In this document: one piece after another, positions 36,163 through 37,647 of the stretch | Position numbering within the stretch: the stretch's first letter is position 1 | How the letters are laid out: each line of letters starts with the position of its first letter | Assembly (NCBI RefSeq): GCF_009711085.1 | Contig: NZ_WMKA01000041.1 | Coordinates: 1-37,647 of the forward strand | Source: Cellulosimicrobium composti | GTDB lineage: Bacteria; Actinomycetota; Actinomycetes; Actinomycetales; Cellulomonadaceae | Direction: 5' to 3' | Length of the DNA: 37,647 bases | Program-made: the position numbers and the translations under genes | Notes under the pieces: generated by a model | Seen by the model: the letters and a program-made list of their open reading frames with translations, nothing else | Databases searched by the model: none | Told to the model about the DNA's origin: nothing

Positions 36163-37647
36163 GTGGGCGCGCCCACCCCCGTCCCGCCGGGCGGGTTCGC
36201 CGTGCACCGCGACGCGTGGGGCGTGCCGCACGTGCGCGCCGCCGACGAGCTCGCGCTCGCGCGCGGCCAGGGGTACGTCACCGCGCTCGACCGCGGCTGG
36301 CAGATCGAGGTCGACCGGTGGCGCGCCGAGGGGCGCCTCGCCGAGCGGCTCGGCGAGCCGGGCCTCGCCTGGGACCGGTTCGCCCACCGCGTCCGCCTCG
36401 CCGACACCGCGCGCCGCGCCTACACGGCGCTCGCCGACGACGACCGCGCCTGGGTCGACGCCTACACCGCAGGCGTCAACGAGGGCCTGGGACGCGGGCG
36501 CGACGTGCCCGAGATGCACGCCCTCGCCGACCCCGCGTGGCCCGGCGGGGGCGACCTGCCACCGCACGAGCCGTGGCCCGCGTGGGCGCCCCTCGGCGTC
36601 TTCCTCGTCGCGCACGTCCTGTTCTCCGGCTTCCCGCACGTGCTGTGGCGCGACCACGTCGCCCGCACCCTCGGGCCCGCCGTCGCACGCTCCCGGCCCG
36701 ACGTCCCGCTCGCCGCGGTGCTCGACCTGCTCGCCGTCGACGGCGGCCCCGGCTCGGGCTCGAACGCCTGGGCGCTCGCGGGCACCCGGACCCGCAGCGG
36801 GGCGCCGCTGCTCGCGGGGGACCCGCACCGCCTGCTCGAGCTGCCGGGCGTCTACCAGCAGGTGCGCCTCGCGTGCGACGCGTACGACGTCCTGGGTCTC
36901 GCGTTCCCCGGCGTGCCGGGCGTGCCGCACGTCGGGCACGCGGGTGCCGCCGCGTGGGGCGTGACGAACGCGATGGCGCACCACGTGGACGTCGTCGCCG
37001 AGCGCCTGCGCCGTACCCCCGACGGGGGTGTCGAGGCGCAGGGACCGGACGGGCCGGAGCGCGCCGACGTCGTCGTCGCCACCGTGCGCGTGCGCGCGGC
37101 CGGCGGCCCGGTCGAGCACCGGGTCGAGACGGTCGAGACGGCGCGCGGCGTCGTCGTCACGGGCGGGCCCGACGAGCCCGACCGGACGTTCGCGGTGCGC
37201 CTGCCCGCGCGCGTGGACGCCGACCTCGGCGTCGCGGTGTGGCGGCGGCTGCTGCACGCCCGCTCGGCGCGCGACGTCACCGACGCCTTCGCGACGTGGG
37301 TGGACCCGGTCGACCGCGTCCTCGCGGCGGACCGCCACGAGGTGCTGTCCGTCACCGCGGGGCGCGTGCCGCGCCGGGACCGCGCCGAACGGGCCCTGCC
37401 GCTGCCGGGCTGGACCGACGCCGGGCGCGCCCGGGACTGGGTCACGCCGCCCCCGCCCGTCGTCGTGCACGACGTCGCGGTCGACGCGAACGAGCGCCCC
37501 GAGCGACCCGGCACCGACCTCGGCCACACCTACGCGCCCCCGCACCGCGCGCACCGCGTCCGCGCCCTGCTCGACGCGACCGGACCCGCCGCGGGCGGCC
37601 GGGCGGGGAGCCCGGCGGGCGGTGCCGCGGACGCGGCGGACGGCGCC
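36163..37647 (+). CDS. Penicillin acylase-family protein (Ntn hydrolase), 3' end outside the window
   Basis: 495 codons, open at the right edge. GTG 36163 is one base after the desCD stop. Features: HRDAWGVPHVRA and GYVTALDRGWQIEVDRWRAEGRLAERLGE in the alpha chain; the autocleavage site GSGSNAWAL with Ser200 as the likely N-terminal nucleophile of the beta chain; LLAGDPHRLLELPGVYQQV and GVPGVPHVGH after it. No signal peptide is apparent, so it probably acts in the cytoplasm. Streptomyces des clusters carry a penicillin-amidase gene, desG, associated with arylated ferrioxamines; this one, in the same operon, is a good candidate for the same or a similar acyl-exchange role. Confidence 0.88.
   Translation, partial: MGAPTPVPPGGFAVHRDAWGVPHVRAADELALARGQGYVTALDRGWQIEVDRWRAEGRLAERLGEPGLAWDRFAHRVRLADTARRAYTALADDDRAWVDAYTAGVNEGLGRGRDVPEMHALADPAWPGGGDLPPHEPWPAWAPLGVFLVAHVLFSGFPHVLWRDHVARTLGPAVARSRPDVPLAAVLDLLAVDGGPGSGSNAWALAGTRTRSGAPLLAGDPHRLLELPGVYQQVRLACDAYDVLGLAFPGVPGVPHVGHAGAAAWGVTNAMAHHVDVVAERLRRTPDGGVEAQGPDGPERADVVVATVRVRAAGGPVEHRVETVETARGVVVTGGPDEPDRTFAVRLPARVDADLGVAVWRRLLHARSARDVTDAFATWVDPVDRVLAADRHEVLSVTAGRVPRRDRAERALPLPGWTDAGRARDWVTPPPPVVVHDVAVDANERPERPGTDLGHTYAPPHRAHRVRALLDATGPAAGGRAGSPAGGAADAADGA

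Noticed and set aside
33444-36407. Long minus-strand frame of 987 codons opposite desCD
   Set aside because: Mirror image of a high-GC gene; repetitive Arg/Val/Glu composition and no domain, while the plus strand has clear siderophore motifs.

Overview
The window is very GC-rich, uses GTG starts freely, and its genes often overlap by four bases (ATGA or GTGA). Together with a DtxR/IdeR-type iron box, a desferrioxamine-type siderophore cluster, an ECF41 (SigJ-like) sigma factor and a gene trio also found beside mshC in Mycobacterium (the Rv2133c-Rv2135c relatives), this points to a high-GC actinobacterium. A member of the Micrococcales, of the Cellulomonas/Cellulosimicrobium/Promicromonosporaceae kind, is my best guess; this is inferred from gene content and not from a marker gene. 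I see no tRNA, rRNA, CRISPR array, insertion sequence or phage.

Layout. 1-1072: a quinone-oxidoreductase-like gene, broken or cut at the left edge, divergent from a TetR regulator. 1148-4820: histidine phosphatase, DUF3090 protein and SCO1664-like kinase-fold protein, then glutaminase (glsA) and a GNAT acetyltransferase. 4768-7527: an MFS drug-exporter gene with a one-base frameshift, divergent from its likely TetR repressor across an operator region with two exact 20-bp direct repeats, then a membrane protein. 7616-10181: RibD/DHFR-like reductase, AI-2E-type permease, GXWXG/DUF4334 protein. 10145-14610: sulfide:quinone-oxidoreductase-like flavoprotein, class A FAD monooxygenase and WYL regulator (minus strand), divergent from a VOC protein. 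14764-17287: a trypsin-like peptidase and an MvdD-like ATP-grasp ligase. 17294-19395: glycosyltransferase, polytopic membrane protein and GNAT (minus). 19610-21253: an HTH/NB-ARC STAND regulator that has lost its C-terminal sensor. 21225-24748: two alpha/beta hydrolases (minus), divergent from an ECF41 sigma factor and a free-standing SnoaL-like protein. 24807-26593: endonuclease/exonuclease/phosphatase-family protein and HNH nuclease (minus). 26884-30459: a minus-strand operon of response regulator-flavoprotein fusion, soluble histidine kinase with a cyclic-nucleotide-binding-like domain, and small lipoprotein. 30574-37647: iron box and siderophore operon desA, desB, a desC-desD fusion and a penicillin-acylase-family gene running off the right edge.

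The most striking feature is the peptidase/ATP-grasp pair at 14764-17287. Behind an intact His-Asp-Ser peptidase domain, the peptidase carries about 90 residues in which Ser/Thr-x4-Asp recurs twelve times, with no Glu and only one Lys. Its neighbour is a ligase of the family that makes side-chain esters or amides between Thr/Ser/Lys and Asp/Glu in graspetides. The simplest reading is a graspetide system in which the multi-ring substrate is the tail of a protease.

Other notable points are the DesC-DesD fusion with an acylase in the same operon, a response regulator fused to a thioredoxin-reductase-like module lacking CxxC, paired ECF41-type promoter motifs before the sigma gene, and strong hairpins at gene ends that lack T-tracts.
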